Assembly (NCBI RefSeq): GCF_905171765.1
Contig: NC_053392.1
Coordinates: forward strand, 395,960,119 to 396,024,118
Length of the DNA: 64,000 bases
Reading direction: 5' to 3'
DNA from: Bufo bufo
Lineage: Eukaryota > Chordata > Amphibia > Anura > Bufonidae
Shown here piece by piece: positions 43,795-54,640 of this stretch. The translations under genes and the position numbers were made by a program. Below the pieces are notes generated by a model that had not been told where the DNA came from, ran no database searches, and saw only the letters and a list, made by a program, of their open reading frames with translations. Positions within the stretch are counted from its first letter, which is position 1. The number at the start of each line of letters is the position of its first letter.

Positions 43795-45370
43795 TTATTA
43801 GCCCCTGATCACCCCTGATCACCCCATATAGACTCCCTGATCACCCCCTGTCATTGATCACACCCCTGTAAAGCTCCATTCAGATGTCCGCATGATTTTT
43901 ACAGATCCACTGATAGATAGATCGGATCCGCAAAACGCATACGGACGTCTGAATGGAGCCTTACAGGGGCGTGATCAATGACTGTGGTGATCACCCCATA
44001 TAGACTCCCTGATCACCCCCCTGTCATTGATTACCCCCCTGTCATTGATCAACCCCCTGTAAAGCTCCATTCAGACGTCCGCATGATTTTTACGGATCCA
44101 CTGATAGATGGATCGGATCCGCAAAACGCATACGGACGTCTGAATGGAGCCTTACAGGGGCGTGATCAATGACTGTGGTGATCACCCCATATAGACTCCC
44201 TGATCACCCCCCTGTCATTGATTACACCCCTGTCATTGATCAACCCCCTGTAAAGCTCCATTCAGATGTCCGCATGATATTTACGGATCCACTGATAGAT
44301 GGATCGGATCCGCAAAACGCATACGGACGTCTGAATGGAGCCTTACAGGGGTGTGATCAATGACTGTGGTGATCACCCCATATAGACTCCCTGATCACCC
44401 CCCTGTCATTGATTACCCCCCTGTCATTGATCACCCCCCTGTAAAGCTCCATTCAGATGTCCGCATGATTTTTACGGATCCACTGATAGATGGATCGGAT
44501 CCGCAAAACACATACAGGCGTTTCCCTGGAGCCTTCCAGGGGGGGTGATCACCCCATATAGACATCCTGATCACCCCCCTGTCATTGATTACCCCCCTGT
44601 CATTGATCAACCCCCTGTAAAGCTCCATTCAGACGTCCGCATGATTTTTACGGATCCACTGATAGATGGATCGGATCCGCAAAACGCATACGGACGTCTG
44701 AATGGAGCCTTACAGGGGCGTGATCAATGACTGTGGTGATCACCCCATATAGACTCCCTGATCACCCCCCTGTCATTGATTACACCCCTGTCATTGATCA
44801 CACCCCTGTAAAGCTCCATTCAGATGTCCGCATGATTTTTACGGATCCACTGATAGATGGATCGGATCCGCAAAACGCATACGGACGTCTGAATGGAGCC
44901 TTACAGGGGCGTGATCAATGACTGTGGTGATCACCCCATATAGACTTCCTGATCACCCCCCTGTCATTGATTACCCCCCTGTCATTGATCACCCCCCTGT
45001 AAAGCTCCATTTAGATGTCCGCATGATTTTTACGGATCCACTGATAGATGGATCGGATCCGCAAAACACATACAGGCGTCTCGCTGGAGCCTTCCAGGGG
45101 GGGTGATCACCCCATATAGACTCCCTGATCACCCCCCCTGTCATTGATCATTCCCCCGTCAGGCTGCATTCAGATGTCCGTATGATTTTTACGGATCCAC
45201 GGATACATGGATCGGATCCGCAAAACACATACGGACATCTGAATGGAGCCTTACAGGGGGGTGATCAATGACAGGGGGGTGATCACCCCATATAGACTCT
45301 CTGATCACCCCCCTGTCATTGATCACCCCCTGTCATTGATCACGCCCCTGTAAGGCTCCATTCAGACATT
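43795..45370. repeat. ~190-bp tandem array, each unit with a MITE-like hairpin
   Basis: Eight units; the word GGATCCACTGATAGAT (or a close variant) recurs near 43904, 44095, 44286, 44477, 44650, 44841, 45034 and 45198, mostly 190-191 bp apart with some 165-175 bp. Each unit has CCCTGATCACCCC spacer words and an inverted pair GCTCCATTCAGACGTCCG / CGGACGTCTGAATGGAGC. That pair resembles the termini of the GTCCATTCACACGTCCG MITE family, as if one such MITE was captured and amplified with its flanks. Repeated ~62-codon open frames are artefacts. Confidence 0.9.
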
Positions 45371-45389
45371 TTTTTGGCCCAAGTTAGCG

Positions 45390-47400
45390 GAATTATTATT
45401 TTTTTTTCTTACAAAGTCTCATATTCCACTAACTTTTGTCAAAAAATAAAATCTCACATGAACTCACCATACCCCTCACGGAATCCAAATGCGTAAATTT
45501 TTTTAGACATTTATATTCCAGACTTCTTCTCACGCTTTAGGGCCCCTAGAATGCCAGGGCAGTATAAATACCCCACATGTGACCCCATTTCGGAAAGAAG
45601 ACACCCCAAGGTATTCCATGAGGGGCATATTGAGTCCATGAAAGATTGAAATTTTTGTCCCAAGTTAGCGGAAAGGGAGACTTTGTGAGAAAAAAATAAA
45701 AAATATCAATTTCCGCTAACTTGTGCCAAAAAAAAAAAATTTCTATGAACTCGCCATGCCCCTCATTGAATACCTTGGGGTGTCTTCTTTCCAAAATGGG
45801 GTCACATGTGGGGTATTTATACTGCCCTGGCATTCTAGGGGCCCCAAAGCGTGAGAAGAAGTCTGGTATCCAAATGTCTAAAAATGCCCTCCTAAAAGGA
45901 TTTTGGGCACCTTTGCGCATCTAGGCTGCAAAAAAGTGTCACACATCTGGTATCGCCGTACTCAGGAGAAGTTGGGGAATGTGTTTTGGGGTGTCATTTT
46001 ACATATACCCATGCTGGGTGAGAGAAATATCTTGGTCAAATGCCAACTTTGTATAAAAAAAATGGGAAAGGTTGTCTTTTGCCAAGATATTTCTCTCACC
46101 CAGCATGGGTATATGTAAAATGACACCCCAAAACACATTGCCCAACTTCTCCTGAATACGGCAATACCACATGTGTGACACTTTTTTGCAGCCTAGGTGG
46201 GCAAAGGGGCCCACATTCCAAAAAGCACCTTTAGGATTTCACAGGTCATTTACCTACTTACCACACATTAGGGCTCCTGGAAAATGCCAGGGCAGTATAA
46301 CTACCCCACAAGTGACCCCATTTTGGAAATAAGACACCCCAAGGTATTCCGTGAGGGGCATGGCGAGTTCCTAGAATTTTTTATATTTTGTCACAAGTTA
46401 GTGGAAAATGATGATTTTTTTCTTTTTTTTTTCTTACAAAGTCTCATATTCCACTAACTTGTGACAAAAAATAAAAACTTCCATAAAATTAACTATGCCC
46501 ATCAGCGAATACCTTGGGGTGTCTTCTTTCCAAAATGGGGTCACTTGTGGGGTAGTTAGACTGCCCTGGCATTCTAGGGGCCCAAATGTGTGGTAAGGAG
46601 TTTGAAATCAAATTCTGTAAAAAATGACCAGTGAAATCCGAAAGGTGCCCTTTGGAATATGGGCCCCTTTGCCCACCTAGGCTGCAAAAAAGTGTCACAC
46701 ATCTGGTATCTCCGTATTCAGGAGAAGTTGGGGAATGTGTTTTGGGGTGTCATTTTACATATACCCATGCTGGGTGAGAGAAATATCTTGGCAAAAGACA
46801 ACTTTTACAATTTTTTTATACAAAGTTGTCTTTTGCCAAGATATTTATCTCACCCAGCATGGGTATATGTAAAATGACACCCCAAAACACATTCCCCAAC
46901 TTCTCCTGAATACGGAGATCCCACATGTGTGACACTTTTTTGCAGCCTAGGTGGGAAAAGGGGCCCATATTCCAAAGAGCACCTTTTGGATTTCACCAGC
47001 CATTTTTTACAGAATTTGATTTCAAACTCCTTACCACACATTTGGGCCCCTAGAATGCCAGGGCAGTATAACTACCCCACAAGTGACCCCATTTTGGAAA
47101 GAAGACATCCCAAGGTATTCGCTAATGGGCATAGTGAGTTCATGGAAGTTTTTTGTCACAAGTTAGTGGAATATGAGACTTTGTAAGAAAAAAAAATAAT
47201 TAAAAAAAAATCATCATTTTCCGCTAACTTGTGACAAAAAATGAAAAGTTCTATGAACTCACTATGCCCATCAGCGAATACCTTAGGGTGTCTACTTTCC
47301 GAAATGGGGTCATTTGTGGGGTGTTTGTACTGTCTGGCCATTGTAGAACCTCAGGAAACATGACAGGTGCTCAGAAAGTCAGAGCTCCTTCAAAAAGCGG
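45390..47400. repeat. Alternating inverted array of a ~375-bp module
   Basis: Palindrome centres at about 45692, 46058, 46430, 46815 and 47190, a spacing of 368-385 bp. Neighbouring modules are reverse complements, so two junction types alternate: A, around TGACAAAAAAT/TTTTTTGTCACAAG runs flanked by CTTGGGGTGTCTTCTTTCC, and B, around AAGATATTTCTCTCACCC words flanked by TTTTTTGCAGCCTAGG. About six modules. The palindrome centred at 46815 can be followed for ~500 bp on each side (46280-47340) with only modest mismatch. Confidence 0.88.
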
Positions 47401-48116
47401 AAATTCACATTTTTGTACCTTAGTTTGTAAACGCTATAACTTTTACCCAAACCATTTTTTTTTTTACCCAAACATTTTTTTTTTATCAAAGACATGTAGA
47501 ACAATAAATTTAGAGCAAAATTTATATATGGATGTCGTTTTTTTTGCAAAATTTTACAACTGAAAGTGAAAAATTTCGTTTTTTTTCCAAAAAAATCGTT
47601 AAATTTCGATTAATAACAAAAAAAGTAAAAATGTCAGCAGCAATGAAATACCACCAAATGAAAGCTCTATTAGTGAAAAGAAAAGGAGGTAAAATTCATT
47701 TGGGTGGTAAGTTGCATGACCGAGCAATAAACCGCTAAAGTTGTGGAGTGCCGATTTGTAAAAAAGGGCCTGGTCTTTAGGGGGGTATAAACCTGTGGTC
47801 CTTAAGTGGTTAACACATGTGGAATTATATACATAACAAACAAGTGTGAAACAACTGAAAATATGTCATATTCTAGGTTCTTCAAAGTAGCAACCTTTTG
47901 CTTTGATTACTGCTTTGCACACTCTTGGCATTCTCTTGATGAGCTTCAAGAGGTAGTCCCCTGAAATGGTTTTCACTTCACAGGTGTGCCCTGTCAGGTT
48001 TAATAAGTGGGATTCCTTGCCTTATAAATGGGGTTGGGACCATCAGTTGCGTTGAGGAGAAGTCAGGTGGATACACAGCTGATAGTCCTACTGAATAGAC
48101 TGTTAGAATTTGTATT

Positions 48117-48505
48117 ATGGCAAGTAAAAAGCAGCTAAGTAAAGAAAAACGAGTGGCCATCATTACTTTAAGAAATAAAGGTCAGTCAGTCAGCCGAAAA
48201 ATTGGGAAAACTTTGAAAGTAAGGGCTATTTGACCATGAAGGAGAGTGATGGGGTGCTGCGCTAGATGACCTGGCCTCCACAGTCACCGGACCTGAACTT
48301 AATCGAGATGGTTTGGGGTGAGCTGGACCGCAGAGTGAAGGCAAAAGGGCCAACAAGTGCTAAGCATCTCTGGGAACTCCTTCAAGACTGTTGGAAGACC
48401 ATTTCAGGGGACTACCTCTTGAAGCTCATCAAGAGAATGCCAAGAGTGTGCAAAGCAGTAATCAAAGAAAAAGGCGGCTACTTTGAAGAACCTAGAATAT
48501 AACAT
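48117..48505 (+). pseudogene. Tc1-like transposase, internally deleted
   Basis: ATG at 48117 opens ~35 codons of an N-terminal region (SKEKRVAIITLRNKGQSVSR) that resembles Tc1 helix-turn-helix domains. Then, after about 48225, the sequence jumps to the C-terminal part: WPPQSPDLNLIEMVWGELDR (third catalytic Glu in the IEMVW context) and FKVIKEKGGYFEEPRI-like ending (about 48470-48499). Roughly 600 bp with the first two Asp residues are missing. The element was therefore dependent on a transposase from elsewhere. Confidence 0.85.
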
Positions 48506-48538
48506 ATTTTCTGTTGTTTCACACTTGTTTGTTATGTA

Positions 48539-50098
48539 CAGTCGTGGCCAAAAGTTTTGAGAATGACACAAATATTAGTTTTCACAAAGTTTGCTGCTAA
48601 ACTCCTTTTAGATCTTTGTTTCAGTTGTTTCTGTTATGTAGTGAAATATAATTACACGCACTTCATACGTTTCAAAGGCTTTTATCGACAATTACATGAC
48701 ATTTATGCAAAGAGTCAGTATTTGCAGTGTTGGCCCTTCTTTTTCAGGACCTCTGCAATTCGACTGGGCATGCTCTCAATCAACTTCTGGGCCAATTCCT
48801 GACTGATAGCAACCCATTCTTTCATAATCACTTCTTGGAATTTGTCAGAATTAGTGGGTTTTTGTTTGTCCACCCGCCTCTTGAGGATTGACCACAAGTT
48901 CTCAATGGGATTAAGATCTGGGGAGTTTCCAGGCCATGAACCCAAAATGTCAACGTTTTGGTCCCCGAGCCACTTAGTTATCACTTTTGCCTTATGGCAT
49001 GGTGCTCCATCGTGCTGGAAAATGCATTGTTCTTCACCAAACTGTTGTTGGATTGTTGGAAGAAGTTGCTGTTGGAGGGTGTTTTGGTACCATTCTTTAT
49101 TCATGGCTGTGTTTTTGGGCAAAATTGTGAGTGAGCCCACTCCCTTGGATGAGAAGCAACTCCACACGTGAATGGTCTCAGGATGCTTTACTGTTGGCAT
49201 GACACAGGCCTGATGGTAGCGCTCACCTTTTCTTCTCCGGACAAGCATTTTTCCAGATGCCCCAAACAATCGGAAAGAGGCTTCATCGGAGAATATGACT
49301 TTGCCACAGTCCTCAGCAGTCCATTCACCATACTTTCTGCAGAAGATCAATCTGTCCCTGATGTTTTTTTTGGAGAGAAGTAGCTTCTTTGCTGCCCTTC
49401 TTGACACCAGGCCATCTTCCAAAAGTCTTCGCCTCACTGTGCGTGCAGATGCGCTCACACCTGCCTGCTGCCATTCCTGAGCAAGCTCTGCACTGGTGGC
49501 ACTCCGATCCCGCAGCTGAATCCTCTTTAGGAGACGATCCTGGCGCTTGCTGGACTTTCTTGGAAGCCCTGAAGCCTTCTTAACAAGAATTGAACCTCTT
49601 TCCTTGAAGTTGTTGATGATCCTTTAAATTGTTGATTGAGGTGCAATCTTATTAGCCTCAATATCCTTGCCTGTGAAGCCATTTTTATGCAACGCAATGA
49701 TGGCTGCACGTGTTTCTTTGCAGGTCACCATGGTTAAAGATTGGAAGAACAATGATTTCAAGAATCACCCTCCTTTTAACATGGCAAGTCTGCCATTTTA
49801 ACCCAATCAGCCTGACATAATGATCTCCAGCCTTGTGCTCGTAAACATTCTCACCTGAGTTAACAAGACGATTACTGAAATGATCTCAGCAGGTCCTTTA
49901 ATGACAGCAATGAAATGCAGTGGAAAGGTTTTTTTTGGGGATTAAGTTAATTTTCATGGCAAAGAAGGACTATGCAATTCATCTGATCACTCTTCATACC
50001 ATTCTGGAGTATATGCAAATTGCTATTATAAAAACTTAAGCAGTAACTTTTTCAATTTCCAATATTTATGTAATTCTCAAAACTTTTTGCCACGACTG
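48539..50098 (-). mobile_element. Tc1-like transposon, young and nearly intact
   Basis: Ends CAGTCGTGGCCAAAAGTTTT and its inverse ...AAACTTTTTGCCACGACTG, flanked by TA (48537-48538 and 50099-50100). 1560 bp, with a near-complete transposase on the minus strand. It is the innermost layer of the nest and so among the latest arrivals. Confidence 0.96.
48715..49731 (-). pseudogene. Tc1-like transposase, full length, one premature stop
   Basis: ATG at 49731-49729, stop at 48717-48715: 338 codons in a single reading frame, the normal Tc1 size. The only break seen is TAA at 49626-49624 (codon 36), within the first helix-turn-helix after IAPQSTI. N-terminal DNA-binding region: KETRAAIIALHKNGFTGKDI; second HTH and GLPRKSSKRQ hinge follow. 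The catalytic core is complete: VIFSDEASFRLFG (first Asp), CIFQHDGAPCHKAK (second Asp) and NSPDLNPIENLWSILKRR (Glu), the second and third separated by 34 residues as in DD34E. From ATG 49458 onward 247 codons are uninterrupted. As it stands it would not yield a DNA-binding transposase. Confidence 0.95.
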
Positions 50099-50482
50099 TA
50101 TATAATTCCACATGTGTTAATTCATAGTTTTGATGCCTTCATAGTCATGAAAATAAAGAAAACTCTTTGAATGAGAAGGTGTTTCCAAACTTTTGGTCTG
50201 TACTGTACATCTGCAAAAATATGGATGTGTGCATGGCCCCATAATAAAGAATGGGTTCAAAAAAATGGTCATGCGCATAAAGCCTAATAGTTAAACACTA
50301 GACAGTGAAATTATACACCAGATTTATCACAACCGATAGATGTCATTTACTAAAGACTTCCATTTCAAAGCTTTTGTAAATGACCCCCAGAGGCTGATGC
50401 TAGATGATAAATTTGGCACTTGTTTAGACACTTTTGTCCATATTTACAGCCCCTATTGGTTGGCTTATGTTGTGCATCTTAA

Positions 50483-50845
50483 AGGGGTTATTCCATGAGT
50501 AATGTAAAACGTGAAATCAGCCATCATATAGAACATGAAAATCTCTTCCTAAGAAAGCTAGAATCAGCCCTGTACCTCACATGGATCCAGAGATCTCCCC
50601 ATTCATTGCTGTGCTAGATTTATATCAAGCCAACAGCTCAGGGGGTGTGTCTTTTCTGCTGCAGCTAAGGGGGCGTGACCATGCTCTCCCTATCACAGCT
50701 CAGGAGGCATTTGAAGGATGAAACTGAGCATGTGCGGCCTTCTCAGTGAGCAGTTCAGAGAAATAAGTATAAAGCAAACAGCAGGTGGAGCTATACAGAT
50801 ACATTTTATTGAATCACTCAATGGCTTTTTCATGGGACAATCCCT
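50483..50845. mobile_element. TTAA-target MITE (Kolobok-like)
   Basis: 363 bp between TTAA (50479-50482 and 50846-50849). Ends AGGGGTTATTCCATGA and TCATGGGACAATCCCT; the AG start fits Kolobok. Confidence 0.75.
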
Positions 50846-50849
50846 TTAA

Positions 50850-51482
50850 GCCATGCCTCCTTGTCAAGAGAGGCACAAACTATGTTGCAAGGCATGTACT
50901 CCATTTTTAAGCTCAAGTTTCACCAGAATTTTGTTGTGTTTTTGGAAAAGTCCCTCATTCTTCCTAAATCAGGTTCTATGATATTCTCATTTTCTGAACA
51001 GCTGAAATGGGTTTTCCGGTTTCAACATATTGATGGCCTACAAGCCATTAATAATAGATAACTGGGAGTCGAACTCTTAGAAATGATGTTATAGAAGTAG
51101 GCTCTGCATACAGTGATGCTGTCTTTATAGTAAGTATAGACATAAACACTACAGAACAGTATCTGCAGAAAAGATATGAAGTTTGCATTTGAGCGAAGCA
51201 AATGTATGCAGTAAAGCTGGTAATGCAAATTTACATAAGACCGTCAATATCAGAACATGTAGTTATCAAAATTATGGAACAAGGGCAGATTGTAGTTTCT
51301 ACATAATTACCTAACTTTGGCTACACAGTCATGACTACCATTCAAAAAGTGCACTGTTCACATTAGCATTAGATTACCATCAGGGGTTAAGCAATATTTC
51401 ACGGAAAGAGTAGCACCCTCACGTCTCAGCTGTCTCTTTAAAATTACCTACATGTTGTCTCCTTTGTTGAGGTAACATAGTG
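50850..51482. other. No gene seen; unassigned
   Basis: AT-rich. About 51007-51060 has CATATTGATGGCCTACAAGCC, related to the GATGACCTATCC repeat words. Nothing coding recognised. Confidence 0.4.
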
Positions 51483-51485
51483 TAA

Positions 51486-51730
51486 GGGTACTTTCACACT
51501 GGCGGTAGCCTTTTCCGGCAGGCTGTTCTGGCAGGGGAACAGCCTGCCGGATCCGTGCTACCACAAGTCCACCGTGGTGGTGGAAGTCTGCTCCGGCCCC
51601 ATTCACTATAGGCCCGGCCGCAGCACGGCATGTTTGCCGTGTTGCAGCCAGTGAATGGGGCTGAAGCAGACTTCCCCCAGCACAGTGGAACAGTCTGCCA
51701 GTAAAGGCTAACCCCAGTGTGAAAGTAGCC
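51486..51730. mobile_element. Harbinger-type MITE
   Basis: 245 bp, ends GGGTACTTTCACACTGGC and CCAGTGTGAAAGTAGCC, flanked by TAA (51483-51485 and 51731-51733). Internal inverse pairs include GCAGGCTGTTC/GAACAGCCTGC and CCCCATTCACT/AGTGAATGGGG. Confidence 0.85.
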
Positions 51731-52021
51731 TAATTAAAACTGCTTGTCCAATTCAAGTTAGTGTATTGTAATTACACGGTGCTGCCACAGCAAATGAGTT
51801 AACGCACAGGTAATTTAGAAGAGGAACAAGGGCTGATACCTCTTCAAACTCGTACAAGGGCTGATACCTCTTCAAACAGCTGATCAGCGAGGTGCCGGGA
51901 GTGGGACCCCAGCGATCTGATATTGAAGACCAATCATGAGGATAGGTCATCAATATCTTTGCACTTTATAACCCCTTTAAAACTACTGCTTTCACATTCA
52001 GATTTACTACATTCAAATTAA

Positions 52022-52438
52022 AGAAGAACTCCCACAAAATTTTTTATTATCTGACCTGTTAGAAAGGTACATGTAATCTGTGGTGAATGTAATTTTCTTA
52101 CCATTGACTGTATTTGTGAGTTATCTCCTCCCTTCTGCTTCTCAGCTGTGTCATGTGACCAGCAATCAGACTCTCCAGCTGACACAGCATCTTATGTGTG
52201 GACAGGAAGTCCGTTTCTCTATGTATTCCTATGGGAGCCTCACTCTCAGTCTCTTAGGAATGAATAGAGAATTAACTCACTTCCCGTCCTGTGTCAGTTG
52301 GAGATGAGAGTGCTGGTCACATGACACAGCTACAATTGGAAGGGAGGGGATAACTCACTATACAGTCACCGATGGGAAGATTACATTAGGTACCTTTCTA
52401 ACTGGTCAGAGAATAAAAAATGTTGCGGGAGTTTTACT
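52022..52438. mobile_element. TTAA-target palindromic MITE
   Basis: 417 bp between TTAA (52018-52021 and 52439-52442). Ends AGAAGAACTCCCACAA and TTGCGGGAGTTTTACT. Internal inverse pairs (GTGTCATGTGACCAGC/GCTGGTCACATGACAC, GGACAGGAAGT/ACTTCCCGTCC) make the whole element a nested palindrome. Confidence 0.8.
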
Positions 52439-52442
52439 TTAA

Positions 52443-53715
52443 TGGATAAATATTTTTTTTCATTTCCAAAACCTACTCATTACTTTCTTTTTTCTGTAGT
52501 CTATGCTGGGTTTTTCATACATTCCCCTTATTATTTCCTATTCAGACACCCAAAACCAAACACAGCAGCATGAAATTTATGTTCAGGACAAAAGAAAACA
52601 TTGAGTTCTTCCTTGCTTTATTATGAGCACATAACCAAGACACTGTCCTGGATTGATATGCTCACTTCATTACGTACATAGCCTGCTGCTTTTTTAGCAT
52701 TGTGATTGCTGTTCAAGCATTCATGAAGTTGTATCATGCAGAGATGCTGTCTAAATGGAAATGTGCTGTCCTGTAAAATCTTAAGCATTTTCTATTTCTT
52801 CATTATTGGTTGAAAAAATTGGAGTATTATGTCAAAATAAAAGCCATAGCTGTATCTGGATCAAAGTACAGTATGTCATGAAAATTAATGGGGAAAACTA
52901 TTGATACAGTAAAATGTATATTTTGCTGCTTATTTTTGGTTCACAAGGTTGAAGAGGGCAGTCTTAAAAAGGAGACAACTCTTAAAAGGGTTGTGTCTTG
53001 TTTTAAACCTATCCATAATCATCTGCATAGGGCATAAGGGAATGATTCGTGGGGTCCTCTGTCTCCCCATATGAGTGAAGTGGCGAGCAAGTATGCTGAC
53101 GCTCCATTTATCAGTACAGATTTCCCGAAGATTGCTGAGTGATGTACTCAGCTTATCTTTGGCAGTTCCATAGAGAGGAATAGAGTGGCAGCACACATGC
53201 TTGACCGCCACTCCATTCATAATGGGAGGACCTCTTATTAATGATACTCATCCCTCTGATCGGACCACAACCAATCATACTGCTATCCCCTATCCACCAA
53301 CCTTTTAGGCTTGTTTCACACGTGCAACTGCCGGCGGTGATATGGCTGCGATCCTGCAAATATACAGAGAAATGGCCAGAGAAATACCACTGCAAAGTTT
53401 ATGTCCGGCTGATTCTCTGCATTTTATGCCTGAGCAGCCTGCCAGCAGTGTAAAACAGACCTGAAAGATAACTCCACCTTAGATGCAGAGTACCTATTTA
53501 GGCTCTCAAGATAATGGGATTAAGCTGCAATACCAAGCACAGCCATTATATAACATTGCTGTATTTGGTATAGTATGAAGAGGCCGTAGTGCTAGTCTGA
53601 TCGCTGTGACCCCTTCAAACAGCTGATTAGCAGGGGTGTCAGGAGTTTGACACTGACCAATCAGATATTAATGACTACAATGATGGGACTACAATACGAG
53701 TGGCCTTGGGTTTAT
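52443..53715. other. No gene seen; unassigned
   Basis: Mostly non-repetitive. About 53005-53060 and 53180-53290 contain CCTATCCATAATCATCTGCATA and CATACTGCTATCCCCTATC words of GATGACCTATCC-type repeats, and 53615-53690 repeats words of 51870-51950. No coding region supported. Confidence 0.4.
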
Positions 53716-53719
53716 TGAT

Positions 53720-54640
53720 CCGTGAGTGTGGACCCACTATGCCAACTAACTGGTTTGGCTTTAGGCTAAACCCTAAGGACATTATTCCGGCACTCCCTTG
53801 GAATTCACCCTTTAATCTCTGTACAGGGATCTAGACTTCACTGCAGGGGAGCATCCAGACAGCTACCACTTGGGATGGTCCCAGCAGGAGCTCAGGATAA
53901 TAAAAATGCACCAAAGACACACCAAAACCACAGGTACAGTCAGAATAGTCACTTATATTGATTATGTGGTTTTTGGCAGAGCTTAAGTGTATTAATTATG
54001 CATTTTTTGGCAGAGCTTAACTGTAAGAAACTAAGCTACATGGCTGAGACGCAGGGAAACTGCACTACAATTGCAGAAGCAGGCAGAACAGTCTCTAATA
54101 CTGAAATTGCAGATATTTATCAGCACTGAACTGGAGACACTAGAAGAGCTTCCGGGCGGGATAGTTGTGGATGGAGGAACAAGGCAGGCAGGAACTAACA
54201 CTGTAGCACAGACAGGTAGACAGACTTGAACTTAAAGCTGATCTGTGAGGTCATATTCAGGAGTACACAGGCAAGATGGGTACAAAGCAGGAGCACAGAT
54301 AGGAACACAGGCTGGATATTGCAGGAAAAACACAAGAGAACTGCTGAAGCACTACATCTTGCAAACACTTTTGCTGGTCACAGGGGATTTTAATGCTCAT
54401 ACACCCTCTGCAGGGACCTTCAGCCATTGGCTCGGGCCGGTAAAGTGAGTGTGCGTACTAGTCCTTTAAAAAGTTGGATGGGAGAACGTGCACCCTAAGG
54501 GCACACTAAGCAAGTTGATGGAGGCAGCAACATGGAAAGGACACCAGCAACCAGGATGCGGGATGGCTTGATAAGTGGTGCAGGGTCCATGCCCATGAGG
54601 GACAGCAAGAGGTCAGTGGGCATGAACTGCAGACCTAACA
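53720..54640. repeat. LTR-like repeat (family of 24620-25282)
   Basis: Shares GGTTTGGCTTTAGGCTAAACC with 24662-24682, then TAATCTCTGTACAGGGATC and, later, CATTGGCTCGGGCC and CCTTTAAAAAG in the same order. No genes and no confirmed ends. Confidence 0.45.

Larger units (their letters stand above)
43406..47809. mobile_element. 4.4 kb non-autonomous TTAA element (piggyBac-like)
   Basis: Precisely bounded by TTAA (43402-43405 and 47810-47813) inside Tc1 sequence that rejoins on removal. Ends CCACTTGCCGCC and CCTTAAGTGG; the pyrimidine CC start fits piggyBac better than Kolobok. No transposase. Content: a GC-rich head (43406-43700, with a hairpin GCTGTTTTGATAACAGC), a ~190-bp tandem array (about 43795-45370), an alternating inverted array (about 45390-47400) and an A/T-rich tail (47400-47809). 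Confidence 0.88.
43297..50205 (+). mobile_element. Tc1-like transposon carrying two later insertions
   Basis: Ends CAGTACAGACCAAAAGTTTG and its inverse ...CTTTTGGTCTGTACTG, flanked by TA (43295-43296 and 50206-50207). Its own sequence is only 43297-43405, 47814-48538 and 50099-50205. A 4404-bp TTAA element lies in the left part, a 1560-bp Tc1 in the right. The transposase is internally deleted. Confidence 0.92.
42777..50284. mobile_element. Harbinger-type MITE, outermost layer of a four-level nest
   Basis: Ends GGCCTCATGCACATGACCAT and ATGGTCATGCGCATAAAGCC, inverse to each other and flanked by TAA (42774-42776 and 50285-50287), the 3-bp target of PIF/Harbinger elements. Only ~600 bp of the 7.5 kb belong to this layer and the repeat at 42800-43138; the rest is the Tc1 element at 43297-50205 and its own insertions. 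Confidence 0.75.

Noticed and set aside
43978..45106. Six near-identical frames of 61-64 codons
   Set aside because: Translation artefacts of the ~190-bp tandem array in the TTAA element, not a protein family.
43795..45370. Regular direct repeats considered as a CRISPR array
   Set aside because: Units are ~190 bp, nearly identical throughout, with no short repeat-unique spacer pattern, and the DNA is from an animal genome.
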